Below, one piece after another: positions 46,840-55,695 of a DNA stretch of 64,000 bases. The first letter of the stretch is position 1. Each line of letters starts with the position of its first letter. The DNA comes from Coxiella sp. RIFCSPHIGHO2_12_FULL_42_15. GTDB taxonomy: Bacteria > Pseudomonadota > Gammaproteobacteria > Coxiellales > Coxiellaceae. The stretch covers positions 86,911 to 150,910 of the forward strand of contig MGOZ01000041.1 of assembly GCA_001797285.1 (NCBI GenBank). The letters run 5' to 3'. Under the pieces are notes generated by a model that saw nothing but the letters and a program-made list of their open reading frames with translations, was not told the origin of the DNA and made no database searches. The position numbers were made by a program, and so were the translations under genes.

Positions 46840-48315
46840 ATGACACAAACGTTCAGCTACCTTTTCACTTTCGTTATTTATTTTCTACTGATCGCCATCC
46901 TCTGTTTTATCGCTAATAAGCGCAACGATAAGCTGTCGAATTACATGCTCGGCGGGCGACACTTGAGCGGACCCGTTACCGCGTTAGGTGCAGGCGCTTC
47001 TGACATGAGCGGTTGGTTACTCCTTGCCTTACCCGGGACTATTTTTGTCAACGGTCTCAATCAAATTTGGATGCCTATTGGTTTGTTCGTTGGTGCTTAT
47101 TTAAATTGGATCTTCATATCACCCCGACTTCGAACTTACACTGAAATTGCTAATAATGCGCTGACCATACCCGCCTATCTCGATCATCGCTTTCGAGATA
47201 ATTCAACCTTGCTAAGAGCTTTTACTGCCATTGTCGTCCTTATTTTTTTTACTTTTTATTCTGCCGCTGGATTTGTGAGTGGAGCGCTGCTCTTTAAAGT
47301 CGCTTTTCATCTTGATTACCATACTGCCTTATGGGTAGGCGCCATCATCGTGATGCTTTATACCGCTGTCGGCGGCTTTTTAGCTATTAACTGGATCGAT
47401 TTTTTTCAAGGGACGCTGATGTTTTTTGCTTTATTAATTACTCCCATTGTCACTTATTCTCATCTTGATGATACGATGAATTTATTTCATACTTTGGCAC
47501 AAAATACGGCAGGATACTTTAATCCTACCGCCAATATTACCTTAATCGGCATTTTCTCACTGCTTGGCTGGGGGCTTGGTTATTTTGGCCAACCACACAT
47601 TTTAATGCGCTTCATGGCCGTTCGTTCCGTGAAAGAGTTACCCATTGCACGTCAAATTTGTATGACTTGGATGGGATTATCTCTATTGGGTGCTATTTTA
47701 ACAGGCTTATTCGGCCACGCTTATTTCTTGCAAGGCGTCACCAACCCCGAAGAAGTTTTTTTAAAATTATCGCGAGAACTTTTTGCGCCCATCTTAACAG
47801 GCGTGCTTTTATCGGCTGTGTTATCTGCCATGATGAGCACCGTTTCCGCTCAATTACTCGCTGCATCCAGCGCGCTCACGGCCGATTTTTATGCGCGATT
47901 TTTTCGTCGCCAGGCTTCACAAAAAGAATTAGTGATCGTCGGTCGTTGCGGCGTCATTTTTATTGCCTTCGTGGCCATTTATCTTGCCTCTAATCCAACG
48001 GGATCTATTTTAGAATTGGTCAGTTACGCGTGGGGGGGCTTAGGTGCTGCATTTGGCCCCATTATTTTACTGTCGTTATTTTGGAAACGAACCACCCATA
48101 AAGCCGCAATCGTTGGAATTTTTACGGGAACTTTAACCGTCATTGTATGGAAACTTTTTATGTTTCCTCTCGGCGGCTGGTTTGCGATTTATGAAATTAT
48201 TCCGGGGTTTGTTCTTGCTTCGGCTGCCATCATCGGAACGAGCCTTATGGATAAAATACCTAGCCAAAACATGTATCAAGAATTTGAAGAGGCAAAAACG
48301 GCAGCGGATGTTTAA
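46840..48315 (+). CDS. putP: Sodium/proline symporter
   Basis: This is a sodium:solute symporter (SSS) protein of about 491 residues and 12-13 membrane helices. The N-terminal signature GGRHLSGPVTALGAGASDMS with GWLLLALPG is that of PutP. Later the Na-binding region ILTGVLLSAVLSAMMSTVSAQLL is present. ATG 46840 gives the normal N-terminus; an upstream in-frame ATG at 46786 lies next to repeat DNA. Its last four bases overlap the convergent YbhN-like gene. Confidence 0.92.
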   Translation: MTQTFSYLFTFVIYFLLIAILCFIANKRNDKLSNYMLGGRHLSGPVTALGAGASDMSGWLLLALPGTIFVNGLNQIWMPIGLFVGAYLNWIFISPRLRTYTEIANNALTIPAYLDHRFRDNSTLLRAFTAIVVLIFFTFYSAAGFVSGALLFKVAFHLDYHTALWVGAIIVMLYTAVGGFLAINWIDFFQGTLMFFALLITPIVTYSHLDDTMNLFHTLAQNTAGYFNPTANITLIGIFSLLGWGLGYFGQPHILMRFMAVRSVKELPIARQICMTWMGLSLLGAILTGLFGHAYFLQGVTNPEEVFLKLSRELFAPILTGVLLSAVLSAMMSTVSAQLLAASSALTADFYARFFRRQASQKELVIVGRCGVIFIAFVAIYLASNPTGSILELVSYAWGGLGAAFGPIILLSLFWKRTTHKAAIVGIFTGTLTVIVWKLFMFPLGGWFAIYEIIPGFVLASAAIIGTSLMDKIPSQNMYQEFEEAKTAADV

Positions 48316-49295
48316 ACTATTTTTGATCGTCGACGCCAAACACTCATGAAATTAGGAATTCTATTCCATGCCAACACACCCATCATTAACGCGATTTGTG
48401 GCAGCGCCAACATACAATGAAAAACTAATGCGAGCGCCACTGCTTCCGTTGGCGCTACATGCAAAAAATGAATTAAATAATAGTAGATAACCGACTCAAA
48501 AACCCCAATACCCGCAATCATATAGGGAATCGCAAACGCAAGCGTTGTCGTCAAGCATAATATGGTTGCAGCAGAAAAACTCACTGCAACCATACCGGAG
48601 AGATTTATCGAAAAAAAAGCATAATAAATTAAAACGGTGCTTAACCAAATGGCTCCAGAAATAACGAGAATAAGGCTCTTATTTTTTGCTACTAACATCT
48701 GACTGAGTTGCTCAATAATAGAAGAAATAACAGGAAGTGTATCCAACCATTGTCGAATTTTTCCCTGCCCCATAATCATGGAACGATAAAAAAATAAGGT
48801 GATTACTGCGCAAATGAGCAAGATCATTAAAAAAATAATGAGTGAAGCATCATAATACTCATGCCCACCAAAAAGAAAAAATAAACCAATGGATAGTAAT
48901 AAAACTAAATCACAATAACGCTCAATAATGGTTGCGGCAACAAACCGATCTACTGGAATCTGATAATGCTGCTTCGCATAAAAAATACGTGTCACGTCAC
49001 CCAACCGAAACGGCAGAACATGATTCAAACCATTACCGATACAAATGAGCTTAAAAGCCATCTTGTAATTAATCTGCAGCAACTGTACGAGGCGGAAAGC
49101 ATAAAAAACAGCGACCAGAAAATTCAAACAACCGATCAGCAACAAACTGCTTGCATGTACTTTGGTAATGTCATGCCACAAAGTACGAACATGCACATTT
49201 TGCATAAACCAAGTCGCCAAACCATAAATGATCAGAACATTGAAAATAAGAACAGCCCAAAATTTTCCTTTGAACTTTATCCATTTTCCATTCAT
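48312..49295 (-). CDS. YbhN/UPF0104-like membrane protein (LPG synthase TM-type)
   Basis: The 327-residue protein has about eight membrane helices and the family motifs NGLNHVLPFRLGDVTRIFYA and ERYCDLVLLLSIG. These are typical of the lysylphosphatidylglycerol-synthase transmembrane region and AglD/YbhN proteins. Members may flip lipids, but the substrate here is unknown. A late segment PYMIAGIGVFESVIYYYLI also fits. It overlaps putP by four bases at the 3' end. Confidence 0.85.
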   Translation of the reverse strand: MNGKWIKFKGKFWAVLIFNVLIIYGLATWFMQNVHVRTLWHDITKVHASSLLLIGCLNFLVAVFYAFRLVQLLQINYKMAFKLICIGNGLNHVLPFRLGDVTRIFYAKQHYQIPVDRFVAATIIERYCDLVLLLSIGLFFLFGGHEYYDASLIIFLMILLICAVITLFFYRSMIMGQGKIRQWLDTLPVISSIIEQLSQMLVAKNKSLILVISGAIWLSTVLIYYAFFSINLSGMVAVSFSAATILCLTTTLAFAIPYMIAGIGVFESVIYYYLIHFLHVAPTEAVALALVFHCMLALPQIALMMGVLAWNRIPNFMSVWRRRSKIV

Positions 49296-49562
49296 GTCGC
49301 CCCAGATCCTTCTGAAGTATTGCGCTCACCCGTGACGCCCAGCGAACGCCTTGTGATGGAGGATTTCAAACAGCCTGTTAATGAATACATCGCCGAATAT
49401 AGCACACACTGAAAGAGCGAGGTTTTTGACCAGATAAAAAAGTCTGATAAAAAGCCGATTTTTCTAAAAAAAAAACTATGCTATATTTCAACAGACTAGC
49501 TTAATTGCGCTGCTGATCGAATTTCTTGGTCAGAATAACTTCAACCTATTAGGGAGAATAGA

Positions 49563-49748
49563 ATGAAAAAAGTATTATTAATCGCCTTATTTGCTGCAAC
49601 CCTCGGGTTAATGGGCTGCCAAAAAGATGAGTCCTCTAGCCAAAGTAGCACCGGTGCTGGCGACACTCAACAAGGCAGCCAAGCTCAACCCAGCGGTGGT
49701 TCGTCGTCTCAGCCTTCTGGTGATACTTCCGGTTCTAGTGGTAACTAA
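49563..49748 (+). CDS. Small Ser/Gly/Gln-rich lipoprotein
   Basis: The 61-residue frame has a good ribosome site (GGGAGAA), a lipoprotein signal peptide and lipobox LMGC at residues 16-19. The mature 43 residues are almost only Ser, Gly, Gln, Pro, Asp and Thr, so probably disordered. It stands alone between convergent neighbours. Function is unknown. Confidence 0.75.
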   Translation: MKKVLLIALFAATLGLMGCQKDESSSQSSTGAGDTQQGSQAQPSGGSSSQPSGDTSGSSGN

Positions 49749-49758
49749 ATGAAAATCT

Positions 49759-49831
49759 CCGCTGCAGGCAGCGGCTCAAGAGGGGCGAATACGCGCTCCC
49801 CTTGAGAAATCCCACGTGCAAGATACCTATG
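49759..49831. repeat. Hairpin CCGCTGC and partial R5 repeat
   Basis: CCGCTGC-AG-GCAGCGG (49759-49774) is followed by the R5 hairpin CTCAAGAGGGG/CCCCTTGAG (49775-49806) and a decayed second R5 part. They lie between the 3' ends of the lipoprotein gene and galU and could serve as terminators for both. Confidence 0.6.
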
Positions 49832-49839
49832 GTTTGAGC

Positions 49840-50763
49840 TTAGTCAGAAACTTCCACTTCCAACTCTCTATTTAAGCTATTCGTTTGACGATTTAAATGC
49901 TCTTGGAAGCATTCCAATAAAGGCGCACGCATATCCGCTCGTTTCAACGCAAAAGCCAACGTTGCTTTGACCATGCTGAGTTTATCACCACAATCGAAGC
50001 GCTGCCCTTGCAGCAAATACGCATACGCTTTTTCTTGTTTTAGCATTTCAACAACCGCATCCGTCAGCTGTATTTCACCATTTGCACCGGTTGGCGTATG
50101 CATCAGCAATGAAAAAATACGCGGCATCAAAATATAACGTCCAATCACGGCTAATAACGAAGGTGCCTGACCGATAGGAGGCTTTTCTACCATTCCGACA
50201 ATTTGATGTTCTGGATCATGAGCCCGCAGTTCCACAATTCCATATTTGTTAACATCCTGGGGTTTCACCGATTCAACCGCAATAAGACTAGCTTGCTTTT
50301 CATGAAAACACGCCATCATCGATTCCATGCACGTTTTCGGATAGCAATCGATAATATCATCGGGTAATAACACCGCAAACGGCTGATCACCCACCACATG
50401 CTTCGCACACAAAATCGCATGCCCTAAACCAAGCGGCATGGGTTGACGCACGTAACTAATCGAAATATTCGTTGGTAAAATGTTTTTTATGGTTTGCAAT
50501 GCTTGAAGTTTACCATGCTGTTCAAGCCACATTTCCAACTGTAAATTACGATCAAAATAATCTTCAATTGATCGTTTTTCACTGGAAGTCACAAACACTA
50601 AATGCGTAATTCCTGCAGCAACGGCTTCCTGTACGGCATACTGAATAATCGGTTTATCGACAATAGGAAGCATTTCTTTAGGACCCGTTTTTGTAATCGG
50701 CAAAAACCGAGTTCCCAAACCGGCCACAGGAAAAACAGCGGTAGTAATCTCGCTTTTAGCCAT
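49840..50763 (-). CDS. galU: UTP-glucose-1-phosphate uridylyltransferase
   Basis: The enzyme forms UDP-glucose. The nucleotide-binding motif VAGLGTRFLPITKTGPKEML is at the N-terminus, with FVTSSEKRSIEDYFD, LLPDDIID and VEKPP following. ATG 50763 has AGGAA upstream and overlaps the pgi stop by eight bases. The product has 307 residues. It acts between pgi and ugd in nucleotide-sugar synthesis. Confidence 0.96.
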   Translation of the reverse strand: MAKSEITTAVFPVAGLGTRFLPITKTGPKEMLPIVDKPIIQYAVQEAVAAGITHLVFVTSSEKRSIEDYFDRNLQLEMWLEQHGKLQALQTIKNILPTNISISYVRQPMPLGLGHAILCAKHVVGDQPFAVLLPDDIIDCYPKTCMESMMACFHEKQASLIAVESVKPQDVNKYGIVELRAHDPEHQIVGMVEKPPIGQAPSLLAVIGRYILMPRIFSLLMHTPTGANGEIQLTDAVVEMLKQEKAYAYLLQGQRFDCGDKLSMVKATLAFALKRADMRAPLLECFQEHLNRQTNSLNRELEVEVSD

Positions 50764-52354
50764 GAATTTTTCCTGCAATCATATGCATTAATTCCGAAGC
50801 CGTACTAGCATCGGACGTTGAAGACACGTTCAATCGATTTAAAATGTTTTGCGTTAATTGCTTGGCGCGCTGTACACCCCACTGATCAAACGCATTAATA
50901 CGCCAAATGACACTCTGTACATAGACTTTATGTTCATAGAGAGCAATCAACGCTCCTATGGATTTTGGCCCTACTTCATCAAGCATAATTAAATTATGAG
51001 GACGATTACCTTGAATTTTTACGTGTTGGTGCAGCGCTTTCTCAACGGAATCGTTATCTCCAGGATGAAAGCCATAAGTAAATACTTCACTTTGCGCTAA
51101 ACAATTTGCAATCATTTCTTGTTGATTTGAATTTTTATCTGGAACGGTCAGCGGCAAAATAAAATCCGTCGGCACCATTTGCGTGCCTTGCAATAAAAGT
51201 TGATGAAAACTATGTTGGCTATTGGTGCCTTGCCCACCCCAAATAATGGTGCCCGTCGAATAATCCACTCCCGTTCCATCGTGTTGCACGCTTTTACCTA
51301 AACTCTCCATACAAAGCTGCTGCAGATAGTCCGGCAAATGAGCGAATCCTTGATAATAGGGAATAACGGCCTGCGTCTGGCAGTGAAAAAAATTACTGTA
51401 CCAAATCGCTAATAATCCCAATATGACCGGCAGGTTCTGCTCTAACGATGCCGTTTTAACATGTTGATCCATGGCAAACGCACCCGCAAGAAACGCCTGA
51501 AATTGCGCCATGCCAATCGCAATCACCACACTCAAACTGACCGCTGACCACAACGAATAACGTCCACCTACCCATGACCAAAATGGCAAAATAGCGGATT
51601 CTGCAAAACCGAGTTGAATCGCTTGCTCAGGCGCCGCAGTGACTGCAATAAAATGCGCCGCACTGTTTTTTTGACCTGCCGCTTGCTGTACCCACTGTTT
51701 TGCAATACGTAAATTCGATAACGTTTCATGCGTGGTAAATGTTTTTGAAGAAACGATAAAGAGCGTCGTTTCTGGGTCAGCATCCTGTAAACATTCATCT
51801 AAATGCCGCCGGTCTAAGTTAGAAACAAAATGAAATCGCAATTCAGGATGTGAAAATGCATGCAGCGCGTAAGTCAGCATTTTAGGCCCCAAATCAGAAC
51901 CACCAATACCAATATTAATAATACGCCGAATCGCTTTTCCACTGTAACCTAAATAATTTCCTTGACGAATTTTTTCAACAATGTCACCCATGCGTTGCTG
52001 AACGGTTTGAATCGCTGGAATAATATTTTCCCCCGCCACTGAAATATTTTCGCTTTGCAAATCGCGTAACGCGGTGTGCAGCGCCGGTCGCTTCTCACTG
52101 CGATTCACCACCTCACCATGAAATAAATCCTGAATCGCTCGCGGCAATTCTAAACGATGCGCTAACTGATACAACAATGACATTGTATCGGTATCGCAGT
52201 GATTGTTTGAATAATCTAACGAAATTCCCGCGGCAGAAAGTGAAAAATGTTTAAAACGACGAGGATTTTCAAAAAAAAATTCTTTTAAAGGTTTATTTTT
52301 TATTTGAGTCCGATGCAACTCAAGGGCCTTCCATTCTAATGTCTTTGTAATCAT
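50756..52354 (-). CDS. pgi: Glucose-6-phosphate isomerase
   Basis: The 532-residue enzyme interconverts glucose-6-P and fructose-6-P. Signature segments are INIGIGGSDLGPKML, SWVGGRYSLWSAVSLS, the catalytic region TNSQHSFHQLLLQG and the late Lys/Arg region YEHKVYVQSVIW. It is slightly shorter than the E. coli enzyme. It lies upstream of galU with overlapping ends. Confidence 0.97.
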   Translation of the reverse strand: MITKTLEWKALELHRTQIKNKPLKEFFFENPRRFKHFSLSAAGISLDYSNNHCDTDTMSLLYQLAHRLELPRAIQDLFHGEVVNRSEKRPALHTALRDLQSENISVAGENIIPAIQTVQQRMGDIVEKIRQGNYLGYSGKAIRRIINIGIGGSDLGPKMLTYALHAFSHPELRFHFVSNLDRRHLDECLQDADPETTLFIVSSKTFTTHETLSNLRIAKQWVQQAAGQKNSAAHFIAVTAAPEQAIQLGFAESAILPFWSWVGGRYSLWSAVSLSVVIAIGMAQFQAFLAGAFAMDQHVKTASLEQNLPVILGLLAIWYSNFFHCQTQAVIPYYQGFAHLPDYLQQLCMESLGKSVQHDGTGVDYSTGTIIWGGQGTNSQHSFHQLLLQGTQMVPTDFILPLTVPDKNSNQQEMIANCLAQSEVFTYGFHPGDNDSVEKALHQHVKIQGNRPHNLIMLDEVGPKSIGALIALYEHKVYVQSVIWRINAFDQWGVQRAKQLTQNILNRLNVSSTSDASTASELMHMIAGKIHG

Positions 52355-52409
52355 TGACGGTTATCCATTTGACCAATATTGATGTATTTCATGCCCGTTT
52401 CCAGGGAAA

Positions 52410-52577
52410 TATGGTGTTTCAGATAAATATTTTGGTAAAAATAAACTATTTTAATTGTCTTACCGGCAATGGTGCTCACTGTCGAGCTTCCCTCTCCCGC
52501 CTGCGGGAGAGGCTAGGAGAGGGTTGGCTTCTAGTGGCACGATCGTTTTCACCAAAATATTTATCTGAAAAGCTATA
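52410..52577. repeat. R4 repeat, copy 2 (inverted)
   Basis: The 168-bp element has ends TATGGTGTTTCAGATAAATA and ATTTATCTGAAAAGCTATA. Its interior is the reverse complement of the copy at 3366-3533, with the same CTCTCCCGC/GCGGGAGAG hairpin. It lies between the starts and ends of pgi and the SDR gene. Confidence 0.8.
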
Positions 52578-52581
52578 AAAA

Positions 52582-52611
52582 TCCCCCCACTTCTTTTTGG
52601 GGCAGGGGTTT
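52582..52611. terminator. Probable bidirectional terminator
   Basis: CCCC-rich and GGGG-rich arms around TTCTTTTT are followed by TTTTTATTT on the plus strand, and by ATTTTTATA on the minus strand beyond the SDR stop. It would end the SDR transcript. Confidence 0.5.
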
Positions 52612-53370
52612 TTATTTCTCCGTCATACGGATAGCACCATCCAAACGAATGACACTCCCATTTAAATAAGCATTTTCAAAAATAAATTTAACCAATTGTG
52701 CATATTCATTAACGTTACCCAACCGTTTTGGAAATGTTACTGACTCTGCCAAACTGCTTTGAACGGATTCAGGCATCCCCGCCATCATGGGCGTATCAAT
52801 AATTCCTGGGGCAATTGTCATTACACGAATGCCAAATTTACTTAATTCACGCGCAGCAGGCAAGGTCATCGACACAATTCCTCCTTTTGACGCGCTATAA
52901 GCCACCTGCCCAATTTGCCCTTCAAACGCGGCAACCGAAGCCGTGTTCACAATGACACCGCGCTCACCATCGGCATTTTCAGGTGTTTGTTTGATCATTT
53001 GTGCTGCACACAAACGCATCATGTTAAAGGTACCAATTAAATTGATTTGAATCGTACGCGTATACTGCGCTAAATCATGCGGTCCGTCACGTCCAACAAG
53101 ACGAGCCGCCGTTGCAACTCCCGCACAATTAATGCAACCCGTAATTTTTCCAAAGTGTTTGACGATGGCTTGTATGGCTTCCTCACCCTTAACCGCATCG
53201 CTGACATCACAAACTACCGGATAGCCTTTTATTTTCTTTGCCAATTCATCCGCTCGCTGCAAATCAACCAGCGCGACCTTCGCCCCAAATTCGCTGAGTA
53301 ACGTCGCTGTCGCCGCCCCCATTCCCGAATGAGCGCCAGTCACTACCATAACTTGATCCTGCAACTTCAT
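52612..53370 (-). CDS. SDR dehydrogenase, 3-hydroxyacyl-CoA dehydrogenase type-2-like
   Basis: The 252-residue short-chain dehydrogenase has the NAD motif TGAHSGMGAAT, an Asp at the end of the second strand (VDL) favouring NAD, the NCAGVA motif, catalytic Ser in VNTASVAAF and YSASKGG. The insert RDGPHDLAQYTRTIQINLIGTFN and the end GSVIRLDGAIRM match HSD10/type II 3-hydroxyacyl-CoA dehydrogenases, used in fatty or branched acid oxidation. AGGAGG precedes the ATG. It is a single gene. Confidence 0.88.
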   Translation of the reverse strand: MKLQDQVMVVTGAHSGMGAATATLLSEFGAKVALVDLQRADELAKKIKGYPVVCDVSDAVKGEEAIQAIVKHFGKITGCINCAGVATAARLVGRDGPHDLAQYTRTIQINLIGTFNMMRLCAAQMIKQTPENADGERGVIVNTASVAAFEGQIGQVAYSASKGGIVSMTLPAARELSKFGIRVMTIAPGIIDTPMMAGMPESVQSSLAESVTFPKRLGNVNEYAQLVKFIFENAYLNGSVIRLDGAIRMTEK

Positions 53371-53462
53371 GAAAACCTCCTAGTTAAACCAAACAAAAGC
53401 ATACCACAAAAGTAGATGACGGCCATGGTTGGCTGTTTCAACGGTATGATGATATATTTATG

Positions 53463-53664
53463 GGCGCACCGCCAGCGATTCCCCAAGTTCATTATCTGGC
53501 AACTTATTGTTTTAGAAAACAAAAGATTGAAACAGTGGGGGATTATCAAGGGGGAGCTTTGCGCGCTCCCCCTTGATCGCGAGGATGCAGGTCCCCTGCA
53601 GCCCGCGTCAATGAAAGGGAAGGAATTTCCCATCGGAAGATGGGGAATTCCTGGCGCACCGCCA
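53463..53664. repeat. R2 repeat, complete copy with 12-bp flanking duplication
   Basis: The 178-bp unit 53475-53652 is directly flanked by GGCGCACCGCCA on both sides (53463-53474 and 53653-53664). Such a duplication is the mark of an insertion. It fills most of the 326-base gap before ugd; no gene is seen there. Confidence 0.85.
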
Positions 53665-53696
53665 CAATGAAAACCAATAAGGAATGATCAACCCAT

Positions 53697-55046
53697 ATGA
53701 AAGTCAGCGTTTTTGGAGCCGGGTATGTTGGTCTTGTTACCGCCGTTTGCTTAGCTAAAATTGGACACACTGTCATTTGTATTGACAACGATCAAAACAA
53801 AATCCATTTACTGGCGGAAGGAATCTCCCCTATTTATGAAGCCGGACTTGAACCACTGCTGAATAAATTTTTAAGTACTAAGAATATTCAATTTACCGGT
53901 GATCCTCTCAAGGCCATTGAAAACAGTGACCTCATGATCATTGCCGTTGGGACTCCACTGGACGAACGTGGCAATGCCAATCTTAGCTACGTCTATCAAG
54001 TGACTCAAACCATCGCTGAACATCTCAATCATTCTTGTGTTATCGTGTTAAAGTCAACTTCACCACCCGGCACCAGCGAAACACTGACCCGTTACCTTCA
54101 CCACCAACTCAAAAAGAAAAATCTCAATATTCATTGTGATGTCGCCAGTAATCCTGAATTCCTACAAGAAGGTACAGCGATCCAACAATTTATGCATCCC
54201 GATCGCATTATTGTCGGCGCCGACAATATTCATACCATCCAAACGCTATATGATCTTTACCAGCCATTAATTAAAAACAAAGAACAATTTTTAATAATGA
54301 ATAAAACTTCCGCCGAACTCACAAAATACGCGTCCAATGCTTTTCTCGCTACCAAAGTGAGCTTCATGAATGAAATCAGCCAAATTGCGGAACAAGTCGG
54401 CGCAGATATTGAATCCGTGCGCACGGGAATGAGTTTAGATTACCGCATCAATCCTTTGTTTTTAAATGCAGGCTGTGGTTTTGGCGGTTCTTGTTTTCCT
54501 AAAGATATTTCTGCCCTTCTCGCCAGCGCACAACATACCGATGTGAAACCATTTATTCTGGAGTCCGTTATTAAACGCAATTTAACGCAACAACAATTAT
54601 TGTTTCATAAAGTAAACCGTTTTTTTGAGCAGCAATTGCAAGGCAAAACGATTGCGCTTTGGGGTTTAACCTTCAAACCCAATACCGACGATGTGCGCTC
54701 AGCCACCAGCCACATTCTCAGTGAATTATTTTGGAAAGCCGGTTGCTTTATTAAAGCTTACGATCCTTTGGGTATGGAAAATTTTTCAAAACACTACCCC
54801 AATCACCCACAATTAGAATTGTGTTCATCGCCGTTAGATGCATTAGAAAATGCGGATGTGTTGGTGATCGTCACAGAATGGAATGAATTCAAGCAAGTGC
54901 CTCTTGCAGAAATTAAAAATCGTTTACGTTATAACGCTATTTTTGATGGTAGAAATATTCTGCAACCCAGTGATGCGACTCGCCATCAACTGATTTATTA
55001 CGGCATTGGCAGAAGTAATTGCGAAGCCAACCCTCGGGGTGTGTAG
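53697..55046 (+). CDS. ugd: UDP-glucose 6-dehydrogenase
   Basis: The 449-residue enzyme oxidises UDP-glucose to UDP-glucuronate with two NAD. The NAD motif VFGAGYVGLVTAVCLA, the catalytic Cys in NAGCGFGGSCFPKD (second C) and GLTFKPNTDDVRSA are clear. The usual end is near YYGIGR; ten more residues follow, and the stop lies at the start of an R3-like fragment (GTGTAGCCTTGCATTGATGT). With pgi and galU it completes a route from fructose-6-P to UDP-glucuronate, likely for surface polysaccharide. Confidence 0.95.
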   Translation: MKVSVFGAGYVGLVTAVCLAKIGHTVICIDNDQNKIHLLAEGISPIYEAGLEPLLNKFLSTKNIQFTGDPLKAIENSDLMIIAVGTPLDERGNANLSYVYQVTQTIAEHLNHSCVIVLKSTSPPGTSETLTRYLHHQLKKKNLNIHCDVASNPEFLQEGTAIQQFMHPDRIIVGADNIHTIQTLYDLYQPLIKNKEQFLIMNKTSAELTKYASNAFLATKVSFMNEISQIAEQVGADIESVRTGMSLDYRINPLFLNAGCGFGGSCFPKDISALLASAQHTDVKPFILESVIKRNLTQQQLLFHKVNRFFEQQLQGKTIALWGLTFKPNTDDVRSATSHILSELFWKAGCFIKAYDPLGMENFSKHYPNHPQLELCSSPLDALENADVLVIVTEWNEFKQVPLAEIKNRLRYNAIFDGRNILQPSDATRHQLIYYGIGRSNCEANPRGV

Positions 55047-55060
55047 CCTTGCATTGATGT
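55036..55060. repeat. R3 end fragment at the ugd stop
   Basis: GTGTAGCCTTGCATTGATGT equals the right terminal repeat of R3 at 46711-46731 read on the other strand. The ugd TAG stop is inside it. Confidence 0.6.
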
Positions 55061-55069
55061 AACGGGTGC

Positions 55070-55687
55070 CTACTCCATGTTCACCGGAAGAGCCAAAATA
55101 TTTGCTTGTCGGCCGACAAAATCACCTTTTGCATCGAATATATATTCAAGCGTGGCAAAAGTAATCGTTTCGCAGGCTAAACACGTATCCGTAATTTTCT
55201 GAGTTATTTTGAAATGATCAAAATGCCGACGATCGGTAAATGCGGTCCACCCACTCCAATTGGTGATATAAAAATCTCGCCCCTTAAATTGACGTGCAAC
55301 GTCAGGATTAAGTTTGCGAATATCGACATGACTACCGTATAACACCCCTCGTGGTGTTACGAGATAACCTTCTGATTGACCATCCGCGGGATAATAAACC
55401 GTCACTACGGCAAAATGATTGTGCGAAGCAACATCAATTGATGCAGGTACCACACCCATTTGCTTTGCAATCAGTTGCAATTGATGGCACGTTGAATGCT
55501 GCTTAATGATATTCGCCACACATTTTTCATTTGGAAAAACACCGTCAACAGGACATTGCGTAAAATAAGCTTTACAGTGACGATAAGCGTTATCGTTAAA
55601 TCCATTTCCCCAAAATGGGATAGAGGTAATCGCATAGCTAGAAAAATTCACCATCAAAAAGAAAAGCGCCATCACTCTTTTTTGCAT
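55070..55687 (-). CDS. Exported hypothetical protein
   Basis: ATG 55687 gives a signal peptide (MQKRVMALFFLMVNFSSYA), so the mature protein of about 186 residues is periplasmic or secreted. ATG 55672 is an alternative. It has five or six cysteines (for example RHCKAYFTQC, EKCVANI, TCHQL, TCLACET), suggesting disulfides made by Dsb enzymes. No family is recognised. It starts nine bases after the aminotransferase stop and is probably co-transcribed. Confidence 0.7.
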   Translation of the reverse strand: MQKRVMALFFLMVNFSSYAITSIPFWGNGFNDNAYRHCKAYFTQCPVDGVFPNEKCVANIIKQHSTCHQLQLIAKQMGVVPASIDVASHNHFAVVTVYYPADGQSEGYLVTPRGVLYGSHVDIRKLNPDVARQFKGRDFYITNWSGWTAFTDRRHFDHFKITQKITDTCLACETITFATLEYIFDAKGDFVGRQANILALPVNME

Positions 55688-55695
55688 GAAACACA

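Noticed and set aside
48966..49412. 148-codon plus-strand ORF
   Set aside because: Most of it is antisense to the YbhN-like gene, and it has no ribosome site or motif.
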